Shown: one piece after another, positions 26,987 to 35,879 of the stretch | Layout: every line of letters starts with the position of its first letter | Numbering within the stretch: the first letter of the stretch is position 1 | NCBI RefSeq assembly: GCF_007997225.1 | Contig: NZ_VORM01000003.1 | Location: 62,001 to 126,000, forward strand | Reading direction: 5' to 3' | DNA: 64,000 nt | Source of the DNA: Subsaximicrobium wynnwilliamsii | GTDB taxonomy: Bacteria > Bacteroidota > Bacteroidia > Flavobacteriales > Flavobacteriaceae | The notes under the pieces: generated by a model | What the model saw: only the letters and a program-made list of their open reading frames with translations | The model's database searches: none | Told to the model about the DNA's origin: nothing | Translations under genes and position numbers: made by a program

Positions 26987-27751
26987 ATGGGTAAGATCAT
27001 TGCTATTGCCAATCAAAAAGGAGGTGTGGGGAAGACCACAACATCGGTTAATCTCGCGGCATCCTTGGGCGTTCTTGAAAAAAAAGTATTACTTATTGAT
27101 GCCGATCCGCAGGCTAATGCCACTTCAGGACTTGGCATTGATGTAGAAACCATAGAAGTGGGATCCTACCAACTTTTGGAACATACCGCCAAGGCGGAAG
27201 ACTGCATCATTAGCACCGATTCGCCCAACGTGGATATCATCCCTGCACACATAGACTTGGTGGCCATTGAGATTGAGCTGGTCGATAAGGATCAGCGCGA
27301 GTATATGATGAAACAGGCCATTTCCCATCTTCGGGAGCAGTACGATTACATTCTCATTGACTGCGCTCCCTCATTGGGTTTGCTAACCTTAAATGCACTT
27401 ACGGCTTCAGATTCGGTCATTATCCCAATCCAATGTGAATATTTTGCCTTGGAAGGTTTGGGTAAATTACTTAATACCATAAAAAGTGTTCAGAAAATCC
27501 ATAATAAGGATTTGGATATTGAAGGCATGTTATTGACCATGTACGACCAACGCTTACGCCTATCCAACCAAGTGGTAGAAGAAGTTCAAAAACATTTTAG
27601 TGATATGGTTTTTGAAACGATCATTCAACGAAACGTGCGTTTGGGTGAAGCACCAAGTTACGGTGAGAGCATTATTAAATATGATGTGAGCAGCAAAGGT
27701 GCTTCAAATTACTTAAGTTTGGCGAAGGAAATCATAAACAAGAATTCATAA
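26987..27751 (+). CDS. parA: Chromosome partitioning ATPase ParA (Soj)
   Basis: The 254-residue protein has the deviant Walker A KGGVGKTT at 11-18, LLIDADPQANATSGLGID, DYILIDCAPSLGLLTLNAL and IPIQCEYFALEGL, the full ParA/Soj set. It works with ParB to segregate replication origins. The gene overlaps parB by one base (TAATG). It is a chromosomal type by length and by its neighbours, not a plasmid ParA with an N-terminal HTH. Confidence 0.96.
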   Translation: MGKIIAIANQKGGVGKTTTSVNLAASLGVLEKKVLLIDADPQANATSGLGIDVETIEVGSYQLLEHTAKAEDCIISTDSPNVDIIPAHIDLVAIEIELVDKDQREYMMKQAISHLREQYDYILIDCAPSLGLLTLNALTASDSVIIPIQCEYFALEGLGKLLNTIKSVQKIHNKDLDIEGMLLTMYDQRLRLSNQVVEEVQKHFSDMVFETIIQRNVRLGEAPSYGESIIKYDVSSKGASNYLSLAKEIINKNS

Positions 27752-28650
27752 TGGCGAAGGCAACAAAAAAACAAGCTTTAGGTAGAGGCTTATCGGCCTT
27801 GTTGAAAGATCCTTCCAACGATATCAATTCGATACAGGATAAAAATGCCGATACCATTATTGGCAATATCGTGGAACTGGATATTGAGGCGATAGAAATC
27901 AACCCCTTTCAGCCCAGAACCAATTTCAACGAGGAAACCTTAAGGGAACTTGCCTCTTCCATTCGCGAATTAGGCGTTATACAACCCATTACGGTTCGTA
28001 AAATGGAGTTCAATAAATTCCAATTGGTCTCTGGAGAGCGTCGTTTTAGAGCCTCAAAACTCATCGGTCTCCAAACAATCCCTGCGTACATAAGGATTGC
28101 GAACGATCAAGAATCCCTGGAAATGGCCTTGGTGGAAAACATACAACGCCAAGACCTCGATCCTATTGAAATTGCCTTGTCCTACCAACGCCTTATCGAC
28201 GAAATTGCCTTGACTCAAGAGCAAATGAGTGAGCGTGTTGGCAAAAAACGATCTACCATTGCCAACTATTTACGCTTATTGAGGCTAGATCCCATCATAC
28301 AGACTGGCATGCGTGACGGATTTATCTCCATGGGTCACGGCCGGGCCATTATCAATATAGAAGACCAAGAAAAGCAACTGGAAATCTACGAAAAGATCAT
28401 TAGCGACAAACTCTCTGTTAGAGCTACAGAAACTTTAGTGAAAGCTTACCAAAACCCCAAAGAAACAAAGGCTCCTGAACCTGAGGAACTGCCGAAGTTT
28501 GTTAAAAAAGGCATAAAAGATTTTTCAGAATACTTCGGACATAAAATCAACGTTAAGGTCTCAAAGAATGGCAAAGGACAAATTACGATTCCATTCCATT
28601 CCGAAGAAGATTTTAACCGCATCAAAAAACTGGTTCAGAGTGCCAAATAA
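27751..28650 (+). CDS. parB: Chromosome partitioning protein ParB (Spo0J)
   Basis: The 299-residue protein contains the CTPase/N-terminal region (IEINPFQPRTNFNEETLREL, GVIQPITVRKM, LVSGERRFRASK), the box ENIQRQDLDPIEIALSYQRL, and an HTH (ALTQEQMSERVGKKRSTIANYLRLLRL). It binds parS sites and loads as a clamp next to the origin. It overlaps parA by one base and the following DUF5683 gene by 11 bases, so the three are translated as one unit. Confidence 0.96.
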   Translation: MAKATKKQALGRGLSALLKDPSNDINSIQDKNADTIIGNIVELDIEAIEINPFQPRTNFNEETLRELASSIRELGVIQPITVRKMEFNKFQLVSGERRFRASKLIGLQTIPAYIRIANDQESLEMALVENIQRQDLDPIEIALSYQRLIDEIALTQEQMSERVGKKRSTIANYLRLLRLDPIIQTGMRDGFISMGHGRAIINIEDQEKQLEIYEKIISDKLSVRATETLVKAYQNPKETKAPEPEELPKFVKKGIKDFSEYFGHKINVKVSKNGKGQITIPFHSEEDFNRIKKLVQSAK

Positions 28651-29242
28651 ATCAATATATAGCTTTGCCTTGCTTTGTTTTTGGTCGCTATTATCCTTTT
28701 CCCAAGAAGATAAGCCTCCTGAGGACGTCAGTACCAAAAACGAGGTCCAAACAAACTTGATTCGCATCCAGGATTCAGTAAAGACCGAGCCATTAAACGT
28801 CCTTGCTCCTGCAAAAGCCGCCTTCTACTCCGCAGTCCTTCCTGGACTGGGCCAAGCATACAATAAAAAATATTGGAAAATTCCTCTGGTATACGCTGCC
28901 ATAGGGATTCCTGCTTATTTTTACGTTAGCAATGACAAAGAGTATAAGCGCGTTCGAGATGCCTATAAAGACCGCTTGGCTGGTGTTGACCAATCTGGAA
29001 CGGAGTTTGCCAACGTTTCAAACGATGGCCTTATAAGAGCGCAACGCGGCTACAGAAGAAACAAGGAATTAGCACTTTTATTGAGCATTGTTGGTTATGC
29101 TTTAAATATCATAGATGCCAACGTAGATGCACATTTGATGCAATTCAATGTCGATGAAAACCTTTCGTTAAGACCACACATCCAATACAATCAAAGAGAA
29201 AATGCATCGGACGTGGGATTAACCCTTAATTTTAAATTTTAA
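28640..29242 (+). CDS. DUF5683 family membrane-associated protein
   Basis: I place the start at the GTG at 28640, giving 200 residues with a signal peptide (SIYSFALLCFWSLLSFSQ). An ATG at 28568 would add 24 residues, lie deep inside parB and hide the signal. The body has the family pattern PAKAAFYSAVLPGLGQAYNK, WKIPLVYAAIGIPAYFYVSN and LLSIVGYALNIIDANVDAHL, suggesting two membrane segments. Its function is unknown; in flavobacteria it is commonly found between parB and dapB, as here. Confidence 0.8.
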   Translation: MPNKSIYSFALLCFWSLLSFSQEDKPPEDVSTKNEVQTNLIRIQDSVKTEPLNVLAPAKAAFYSAVLPGLGQAYNKKYWKIPLVYAAIGIPAYFYVSNDKEYKRVRDAYKDRLAGVDQSGTEFANVSNDGLIRAQRGYRRNKELALLLSIVGYALNIIDANVDAHLMQFNVDENLSLRPHIQYNQRENASDVGLTLNFKF

Positions 29243-29246
29243 ATCC

Positions 29247-29948
29247 ATGAACATTGCACTTTTAGGCTACGGAAAAATGGGCAAGACCATTGAAACCATT
29301 GGCATAAATCGCGGGCATCACATCGTTTTGAAATATGATGGCGGTGCAGAAAATTTCAATTTGGAAAATTGTGATGTTGCCATCGATTTTAGTCTCCCCA
29401 CTGCTGCCGTCAATAACATAAGCACCTGTTTAAAAGCGGGAGTCCCTGTGATTTCTGGAACCACCGGATGGTTGAAGGATTACGATAAAATAGTGGCGCT
29501 CTGTAAAGAAAACAAAGGCACGTTTTTATATGCCTCCAATTTCAGTTTAGGCGTCAATATTTTTTTTAAACTCAATGCCACCTTGGCAAAGTTGATGTCA
29601 AAACTTGAGCAATATAAAGCCAACATCACAGAAACCCATCACACACAAAAACGCGATGCACCAAGTGGTACCGCGATTACGCTTGCTGAAGGGCTTATTG
29701 AAAATTCCGACTATTCCAGCTGGACTTTAGACAGCCCTAAGGCCAAGCAATTAGGGATTGAAGCCAAACGTATTGACGACGTGCCCGGAACTCACGAGGT
29801 CGTTTACAAATCCCAGGAAGATAGCATTCAAATAACCCATACCGCACATTCGAGGCAGGGCTTTGCTCTGGGTGCTGTTATTGCTGCGGAATTTGTTCAT
29901 GACAAAAAAGGGATTTTTACAATGAAAGACGTGCTAAATATTAGTTAA
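29247..29948 (+). CDS. dapB: 4-hydroxy-tetrahydrodipicolinate reductase
   Basis: The 233-residue protein has the NAD(P) motif GYGKMGK near the N-terminus, DFSLPTAAVNNISTCLKAGV, SGTTGWLKDYDK, and the active-site segment ETHHTQKRDAPSGTAITLAE with the catalytic His pair and Lys. It reduces the cyclic intermediate of lysine and diaminopimelate synthesis. It is at the short end of the family range, as in other Bacteroidota. It starts 4 bases after the DUF5683 gene. Confidence 0.94.
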   Translation: MNIALLGYGKMGKTIETIGINRGHHIVLKYDGGAENFNLENCDVAIDFSLPTAAVNNISTCLKAGVPVISGTTGWLKDYDKIVALCKENKGTFLYASNFSLGVNIFFKLNATLAKLMSKLEQYKANITETHHTQKRDAPSGTAITLAEGLIENSDYSSWTLDSPKAKQLGIEAKRIDDVPGTHEVVYKSQEDSIQITHTAHSRQGFALGAVIAAEFVHDKKGIFTMKDVLNIS

Positions 29949-30009
29949 TTTGCAAAACCGCAGTTGCTTTTCTATAGCCTTATACCTCTATATACCTTAA
30001 ATTACAATT

Positions 30010-31587
30010 ATGACAATTACGCAGTGGTTCATCTTTATTCTGGTCATTCAAATCATACATGGTCTTGCAACTTGGAAATTGTATCAAAAAGCAGGTCGCC
30101 AAGCTTGGGAAGCCTTTGTGCCTATCTACAACGCGGTCATCTTGATGAAGATCATTCGGCGCCCTTGGTGGTGGACGATACTTCTTTTTGTCCCCATTGT
30201 GAACCTGATCATGTTCCCAGTGGTTTGGGTGGAAACCGCGAGAAGTTTCGGCAAAAACCAATATCTCGATACTTTTTTAGCCATTGTCACTTTGGGTTTC
30301 TATAACTTTTACTTGAACTATGTGGCCGATGTGCACTACATTGAAAACAGGGATTTGCATCCAAAATCGAGTTCTGGGGATTGGGTAAGTTCCATTCTTT
30401 TTGCGATTGTTGCGGCCACCATTGTGCACACTTACTTTATACAACCGTTTACCATCCCAAGTTCCTCTTTGGAAAAATCATTGTTGGTAGGCGATTTCTT
30501 GTTTGTGAGTAAATTTCACTATGGCGCACGTATCCCAATGACTACCGTTGCGGCGCCTATGGTGCATGATACGATCCCATTTCTGAATAAAAAGTCCTAT
30601 TTGTTTGATGACCATAAGGAAAAAAACAAAACCTCTTGGAAAAACAAACTTCAATTGCCCTACATGCGTCTACCCGGTTTTGAGGATATTGAGCGCAATG
30701 ACATTGTGGTATTCAATCAGCCAGCAGATACCTTGCTGAATATGAATGACTTCAATCCAGATCGTAATTATTACAAACCCATCGATAAAAAAACCAACTT
30801 GGTAAAACGTTGTGTGGGCATTCCTGGGGATTCGTTGGAAGTTCGCGATGGTCTTGTCTTTATCAATGGCAAGCAAAATGAACTTCCAGACCGTGCATTA
30901 CTTCAGTTTGACTATGACATTGTATTCAAGAACATAAGCTCAGATGAACAAGTGTATAGCATGCTAAAACGCTATGACATTACCGATCGTGTTGGTTTTG
31001 ACCCAAAACAAGAATCCTATTATATTCAAGCGAGTCCGCAAGCAGTTGCCCAAGCCATAAACCACCCAAATATCGTTAGCATTACCAGACGCAGCACTCC
31101 TAAGGATTATGACCAAAATCTATTCCCACGTGAACCGCAGTTTCCTTGGAGCTACAATAATTTCGGACCTATTTACATCCCTAAGAAAGGCGTAACGGTT
31201 GATCTCAACCTCGATGTTCTACCCTTGTACAACCGCCTCATTTCCGAATATGAAAGTAACGACCTAAAGGTGAGAGGCAATCAAATCCTCATCAATGGGC
31301 AAGCAGCCACCTCGTACACCTTTCAGCAAAATTATTATTGGATGATGGGTGACAACCGAAACAACTCCATTGATGCACGCGCTTGGGGTTATGTGCCTTT
31401 TGACCACGTGGTTGGAAAACCCGTATTTATTTGGATGAGTTGGGACGGCTTAAAGAATCCACGTTGGGAACGATGGTTTACCACGGTTGGCGGAAGCGGA
31501 AAAGCGATTTCTTTCTTCATCCCGTTCTTGATCTTATTGGCCGTAATTTTTGCCTTCAATAAATTTAGAAAACGGAAGAAGGCTTAA
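30010..31587 (+). CDS. lepB: Signal peptidase I with N-terminal DUF5684-like membrane domain
   Basis: The 525-residue protein is much longer than E. coli LepB. Residues 1-105 form a multi-helix membrane domain (WFIFILVIQIIHGLATWKLY, PWWWTILLFVPIVNLIMFPV) of the DUF5684 type. Then follow a membrane anchor and the peptidase: the catalytic Ser is S153 in IPSSSLEKSLLVGD, with Leu in place of the usual Met after it, and the general-base Lys is K266 in NLVKRCVGIPGD. The box MMGDNRNNSIDARAWGYVP comes about 185 residues later, after a large insertion. A second hydrophobic helix ends the protein. It removes signal peptides from exported proteins. Confidence 0.93.
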   Translation: MTITQWFIFILVIQIIHGLATWKLYQKAGRQAWEAFVPIYNAVILMKIIRRPWWWTILLFVPIVNLIMFPVVWVETARSFGKNQYLDTFLAIVTLGFYNFYLNYVADVHYIENRDLHPKSSSGDWVSSILFAIVAATIVHTYFIQPFTIPSSSLEKSLLVGDFLFVSKFHYGARIPMTTVAAPMVHDTIPFLNKKSYLFDDHKEKNKTSWKNKLQLPYMRLPGFEDIERNDIVVFNQPADTLLNMNDFNPDRNYYKPIDKKTNLVKRCVGIPGDSLEVRDGLVFINGKQNELPDRALLQFDYDIVFKNISSDEQVYSMLKRYDITDRVGFDPKQESYYIQASPQAVAQAINHPNIVSITRRSTPKDYDQNLFPREPQFPWSYNNFGPIYIPKKGVTVDLNLDVLPLYNRLISEYESNDLKVRGNQILINGQAATSYTFQQNYYWMMGDNRNNSIDARAWGYVPFDHVVGKPVFIWMSWDGLKNPRWERWFTTVGGSGKAISFFIPFLILLAVIFAFNKFRKRKKA

Positions 31588-31598
31588 GCTGTAGCCTT

Positions 31599-32027
31599 GT
31601 TTGTTGTGGAGTTGAATCTGAAATTTAACATTTGAGTTCGATTTTACATCGAAGTGCTAAATGGGATCTAAACGTTTTGCTTTAAATGGTATTTGGATTA
31701 GGCAATAGCACCACAACGAATGAGTTTAATCGTTTGATGATTGGTGTTGAATAGTAATTTGTTGAGTTGAAAAAATAAAATCACAACTTCGAATGAATCA
31801 AAAATTCAAGGACTCAGCAAATGCCGCTCATTCTAACTCAATAATCAGCAGCAGCGAAATATAACAATCAATAAGCTCGAGGCAAGCCCACGAGGTATGA
31901 TTTGAAAGATGTTATTTGTATTTTGAGGCAAGCCTCGGGGAATAAAACCCTCTGGAGAGATTCAATATTAAAATGTCATGTAGAGCCGTTCAATATATTT
32001 AAAGAGGCTTGCAACTCCACAACAAAC
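31599..32027. mobile_element. Putative non-coding element with 16-bp inverted ends (MITE-like)
   Basis: GTTTGTTGTGGAGTTG at 31599-31614 recurs as a perfect inverted copy (CAACTCCACAACAAAC) at 32012-32027. The 429 bases between the outer ends hold no gene but contain one copy of the ~100-bp dispersed repeat. It starts 12 bases after the lepB stop. No target-site duplication is obvious, so the call as a mobile element is tentative. Confidence 0.5.
31867..31971 (+). repeat. Dispersed ~100-bp repeat, copy A
   Basis: It runs from ATCAATAAGCTCG through a GAGGCAAGCCTC hairpin and AATAAAACCCTCTGGAGAGATTC to ATTCAATATT. Copies B (39262-39361) and C (55199-55302) share the order and most bases. No frame is maintained among copies. 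Confidence 0.85.
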
Positions 32028-32086
32028 GATTCATCACCAAACAAATAAACAACAAACAACTTAACACCAAACAGCTTAACAACGAA

Positions 32087-32710
32087 ATGACCGTCCTACT
32101 CCATCCAGCCTATTTCCCGAACGTGGCGCATTTTGTGGCGATGCTTCAGGCAGATGAGATCCTTTTTGAAGCTTGTGATAATTATCAAAAACAAACCTAT
32201 CGAAACCGAACTACCATCTTTGACGCCAATGGCAGTTTGGATTTGAATGTTCCAGTAGTCTATTCCCAAAAAAACCGACAGCAATACAAAGATGTAAAAA
32301 TTTTCAATGTTGAACCTTGGCAACAGCAACATCTTAAATCCTTGGAATCGGCATACCGCACTTCCCCATTCTTTGAATACTATATCGATGACCTGTTACC
32401 TGTTTTTACTGAAGAATTCACAAATATAATGACACTCAATATGTCGTGTTTGGAATTGATTTTCGAATGTTTACAACTGCCGTTCAACTATAAACTGACC
32501 AATAATTTTGAAATCGAGCCTGAACATGTTATGGATGCACGGCGCCTGATCAATTGCAGAAAGGAAATCAAGCAGAATTTCAATGCTTACGCCCAAGTAT
32601 TTGATAAAAATCATAATTTCTTATCCAATTTAAGCATTTTGGATCTATTGTTCAATGAAGGTCCAGCAACTGAATTGTACTTGAAAAAACAAATCCTTCA
32701 GACAAAATGA
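32087..32710 (+). CDS. WbqC family protein
   Basis: I use the ATG at 32087, which gives 207 residues starting MTVLLHPAYFPNVAHFVAML, the normal N-terminus of the family. An in-frame start 78 bases upstream would only add Asn/Lys/Gln-rich sequence encoded by low-complexity DNA. Other family features are DNYQKQTYRNRTTI, LDLNVPVVYSQ and SAYRTSPFFEYY. WbqC proteins have been linked to O-antigen sugar modification, but the exact reaction is uncertain. The stop overlaps the next start by four bases. Confidence 0.88.
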   Translation: MTVLLHPAYFPNVAHFVAMLQADEILFEACDNYQKQTYRNRTTIFDANGSLDLNVPVVYSQKNRQQYKDVKIFNVEPWQQQHLKSLESAYRTSPFFEYYIDDLLPVFTEEFTNIMTLNMSCLELIFECLQLPFNYKLTNNFEIEPEHVMDARRLINCRKEIKQNFNAYAQVFDKNHNFLSNLSILDLLFNEGPATELYLKKQILQTK

Positions 32711-33021
32711 TTCAATCCCTGATACACTACGGCATTCATTTTGTTGCGCCAATGCTTGTCGCACTGCTGTTCTACAAACCAAAATGGATTCGTGCCTATC
32801 TCATCATGTGTTGTGGCATATTGATAGACCTTGACCATCTTTTGGCAACACCCATGTTCGATCCCAATCGCTGTAGCATTGGTTTTCATCCCTTACATTC
32901 TTATTATGCCATTGGCTTTTACCTGTTATTGTTGTTACCGAAGAAAACACGACTCGTGGGCCTAGGGCTCGTGATTCACATCATGGCAGACTTGGCAGAT
33001 TGTGCATTGATGGGGTCTTGA
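32707..33021 (+). CDS. DUF6122 family small membrane protein
   Basis: The 104-residue protein has three hydrophobic helices and the family landmarks MIQSLIHYGIHFVAPMLVAL, DLDHLLATPMFDPNRCSIGF and HPLHSYYAIGFY. Conserved His and Asp residues (D42, D44, H45, H60, H63) recall metal-dependent membrane hydrolases of the YdjM/LexA-regulated type, but this is only a resemblance. It overlaps wbqC by four bases. Confidence 0.8.
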   Translation: MIQSLIHYGIHFVAPMLVALLFYKPKWIRAYLIMCCGILIDLDHLLATPMFDPNRCSIGFHPLHSYYAIGFYLLLLLPKKTRLVGLGLVIHIMADLADCALMGS

Positions 33022-33022
33022 A

Positions 33023-33130
33023 GATGAAGGAATGAAGAAAATAGACGGAAGACGGGAGAGAGAAGACGGAAGACCGGAGACGGGAGAGAGAAGACGGAAG
33101 ACCGGATACGGGAGACGGAAAACTGTTGAC
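33023..33130. repeat. G/A-rich tandem repeat, 28-bp period
   Basis: Just after the DUF6122 stop, a 28-base unit starting gacgggagagagaagac occurs at 33051 and 33079, with a partial third copy near 33107, inside a wider GAAGAC-rich tract. Confidence 0.85.
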
Positions 33131-33150
33131 TGTGGACTGAAAACTCTAGA

Positions 33151-34167
33151 CTATAATTTTACCTTCGTCATAATGGGATAGTGGTCGCTATATTTTACGT
33201 CGAAAGTTTTATAGGCGTTGATCTCAAATACAGGATCCACTAAGATGAAATCGATACGCACAGGAAAGAACCGAAAATCGAAGGTACGCCCGAAGCCATT
33301 GCCGGCTTCCACAAAAGCATCTTGCATATCGCCTTTTACTTCCTTATAAACATAAGAATAGGCTGTATTATTAAAGTCCCCACAAATGATCATGGGATGC
33401 GGAGATTTTTGTTTGTGAATTATAAATTGCTCGGCTTGTAATTGTTGGAGTTTAAAGGTTTTGCTAACGCGCCTTAAGAGGTTCTCAGAATCTTCATTGG
33501 CTAGTTTTTCTACCGTAGGGTCAATACCCATGGATTGAAGATGCACATTGTAAATTCTAATCGTGTCTTTAGCTTTGACCACATCCACAAAAATGGCATT
33601 ATTCGAGGTATTGGGAAATTTGATGGAACCTGAGTTCACAATCGGAAATTTTGTCAAAATCGCTTGACCATTTTTTACTTTGTGACCAGTAACTTGCTCA
33701 TATTTAAAATAGCCTTCAAATTTCATCTCGGTATCTGGACGGTATTCTTGAAGACACAGCACATCTGGATTTCTTTCAGCAATAAAACGAGAAAGCTTAC
33801 TTTTCAAATCGGGATCATCAATCCATTCAAAAACATTGAACAGGCGCACATTGTAGTTCATGATTGAGATGTTTTCAGCATGGGCCACATTTTTAGAAGC
33901 TGAAAACTTATAGAGCGAAAACACATAAGTATATCCAATGGCAAGCACCACAATTGATAGAAACATTTGTTTTTGCACCTTGAGCAACCAATACACAACA
34001 AACAATAAATTAAAGATGATCAAAAACGGAACTGCCAGACCAAGCACAGACACCACAGGAAAACGCTTGGGTTCTACGTACGGTAGAATGTAAGACAATA
34101 AAAGCAAAAATGCCATCAATGAATTGAGGATAAACATCAATTTCTCAAACGACTTCAGTTTACGCAT
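33151..34167 (-). CDS. Endonuclease/exonuclease/phosphatase family membrane protein
   Basis: The 338-residue protein starts with three membrane helices (to about residue 90) and then the EEP fold: MNYNVRLFNVFEW, DVLCLQEYRPD with the metal-binding Glu, MIICGDFNN, and the catalytic-end SDHYPIMTKV. All the expected catalytic residues (Asn, Glu, Asp-x-Asn, Asp-His) are present. The substrate could be nucleic acid, a phosphoinositide-like lipid or another phosphodiester; it cannot be told from sequence. It follows the rhomboid genes by 9 bases on the same strand. Confidence 0.87.
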   Translation of the reverse strand: MRKLKSFEKLMFILNSLMAFLLLLSYILPYVEPKRFPVVSVLGLAVPFLIIFNLLFVVYWLLKVQKQMFLSIVVLAIGYTYVFSLYKFSASKNVAHAENISIMNYNVRLFNVFEWIDDPDLKSKLSRFIAERNPDVLCLQEYRPDTEMKFEGYFKYEQVTGHKVKNGQAILTKFPIVNSGSIKFPNTSNNAIFVDVVKAKDTIRIYNVHLQSMGIDPTVEKLANEDSENLLRRVSKTFKLQQLQAEQFIIHKQKSPHPMIICGDFNNTAYSYVYKEVKGDMQDAFVEAGNGFGRTFDFRFFPVRIDFILVDPVFEINAYKTFDVKYSDHYPIMTKVKL

Positions 34168-34176
34168 ATGGTTAGG

Positions 34177-35049
34177 TTACTTTCCTGCTTTGAATAAAAA
34201 TTCCTTCTCCTCTTTTGTCAAACTCTCATAGCCACTTTTTGAAATTTTATCAAGAATGATGTCAATCTTCTTTTGATGACTAAACTCATTAAATTCATTC
34301 TTATTATGGCCCGCAAAAGGTTTCTTTTTAGTGCGGTGCACTGTTTTTAGATTTGATTTTGGTTTAAACCAATTGCTTACTTGATCTACCAATTTCCCAA
34401 AGCCGATGCCAATATCAGAACCTTTCAGCAAATTGGAAGCATACAAGTAGCCTAAAAGCGAGCCTCCCAGATGTGCCACTTTACCACCTTGATTCACGCC
34501 GAATAGTCCGATGATATCAAAAACAACGATGGCAACGCCAATATGCCACAATTTAATTCGAATCGTAAAAAAACGCGCTTCTTGATTCGGCATATAGGTA
34601 CACAAGAAAATCAGCAAAGCATTGACCCCCGCCGAAGCGCCCACCAAAGCACCAACCGTAGCCATCATAGATTCTGGCAGCACATTATAAATCAAAAGAT
34701 ATGAGAACCCACCTGCCAAAATACCCATGAAATATATGTTCAAGGATTGTTTTGACGGAAACATATTAACCATGCTACGCGACACAAAATAAAGCACCAA
34801 CATGTTGAACAACAGGTGTAGAAAATCGTAGTGTGTAAAACCGTAAGTCAATAGCGACCAAGGTTTAACAATAAAGTCGGTAAAATCTCTAGGCAGTTCC
34901 AGCCAAGACAAACCATAGCCACGGGGCAGCTTCAAAATCAATTGAATCAACCAACCCAATAGATACAGCAGCACATTCGCGATCATGATTTTCTCAAAAA
35001 CATTCAGGTTTTTGAGTTTCTCTTTGAAATCGTAGTTTAATGAAGTCAT
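34177..35049 (-). CDS. Rhomboid family intramembrane serine protease
   Basis: This 290-residue membrane protein has the rhomboid motifs: LLTYGFTHYDFLHLLFNMLV with the HLLFN segment, the active-site GASAGVNALL with the catalytic Ser, and AHLGGSLLGYLYA with the catalytic His. It ends with a soluble tail of about 85 Lys-rich residues. It overlaps the upstream rhomboid gene by four bases. Cleavage targets are unknown. Confidence 0.9.
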   Translation of the reverse strand: MTSLNYDFKEKLKNLNVFEKIMIANVLLYLLGWLIQLILKLPRGYGLSWLELPRDFTDFIVKPWSLLTYGFTHYDFLHLLFNMLVLYFVSRSMVNMFPSKQSLNIYFMGILAGGFSYLLIYNVLPESMMATVGALVGASAGVNALLIFLCTYMPNQEARFFTIRIKLWHIGVAIVVFDIIGLFGVNQGGKVAHLGGSLLGYLYASNLLKGSDIGIGFGKLVDQVSNWFKPKSNLKTVHRTKKKPFAGHNKNEFNEFSHQKKIDIILDKISKSGYESLTKEEKEFLFKAGK

Positions 35050-35870
35050 TTGTCCCAGCGGTTTTGGTTAAACTGTGTACGTTTCCAGTACCACATGATG
35101 ATAAAACCAGTAAGGGCTCCACCAATATGCGCCATATAGGCCGTATTGCTTGGGCTGAAGAAAGACTGACCCGAAATGGCAGAAATCACATCCAAAGCAA
35201 TGATCCCAGGAATAAAGTATTTCGCCTTTATGGGAATGGGCAAGAAAATAAGCATCAATTTCGCATTGGGATTCATCATCCCAAAGGCTGCCAATATGCC
35301 CATGATACAACCCGAGGCACCAACCATGGAGGCTGCGACAATATTGTTCATCTCAAAAAGGGAAATGAAGGCATTTTGATTTATAAGATCGGCATTAAAA
35401 TTAAAATTATTAAGGATGGGATAAAGTCCCTTTTCAAAGAGGGTAGGTTTAATATATTGACCGTCAATCGCATTAATATTCACAATTTCATGAATCATTT
35501 GCGAGGTCATTCCCAATCCTTGAATGCCGTCAAAAGCAAAATAGTATTTTACGTAATAAAAACCCAACTGAAACAAGACCGCTCCCAAACCTGCCGAAAA
35601 ATAAACAAACAAAAACTTCTTACTGCCTAACACCTGCTCTACTGCGGTACCAAACATCCAAAGCGCGAACATATTGAATAGGATATGCATGAAATTACCA
35701 TGCATGAACATGTGCGTAATGATTTGCCATGGCTGAAACATGTCGTTCTTCGGAAAATGCAATGCAAACCAATCGTAGAACAAATTGTTTCCAACTGCCA
35801 TAGTTCCAATGAACAGGATTGCATTGATGATTATCAAATGTTTAACGGAGTCTGTTATTCCTCGCATCAT
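35046..35870 (-). CDS. Rhomboid family intramembrane serine protease (paralogue)
   Basis: The 274-residue protein has QIITHMFMHGNFMHILFNMF, the active-site box GASGCIMGILAAF (GxSG) and AHIGGALTGFIIMW with the catalytic His. Between the second and third helices it has a longer insertion (about residues 110-165) than its neighbour. The two rhomboids overlap and lie downstream of mutL, a common flavobacterial arrangement. Confidence 0.92.
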   Translation of the reverse strand: MMRGITDSVKHLIIINAILFIGTMAVGNNLFYDWFALHFPKNDMFQPWQIITHMFMHGNFMHILFNMFALWMFGTAVEQVLGSKKFLFVYFSAGLGAVLFQLGFYYVKYYFAFDGIQGLGMTSQMIHEIVNINAIDGQYIKPTLFEKGLYPILNNFNFNADLINQNAFISLFEMNNIVAASMVGASGCIMGILAAFGMMNPNAKLMLIFLPIPIKAKYFIPGIIALDVISAISGQSFFSPSNTAYMAHIGGALTGFIIMWYWKRTQFNQNRWDK

Positions 35871-35879
35871 AAGCTTTAA

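Noticed and set aside
28568-28640. Upstream ATG start for the DUF5683 gene
   Set aside because: It lies 82 bases inside parB and would bury the signal peptide; the GTG at 28640 fits better.
32009-32086. N-terminal extension of the WbqC protein
   Set aside because: The added residues come from CAA/AAC-rich simple DNA within or next to the inverted-repeat element, while the ATG at 32087 matches the family start.
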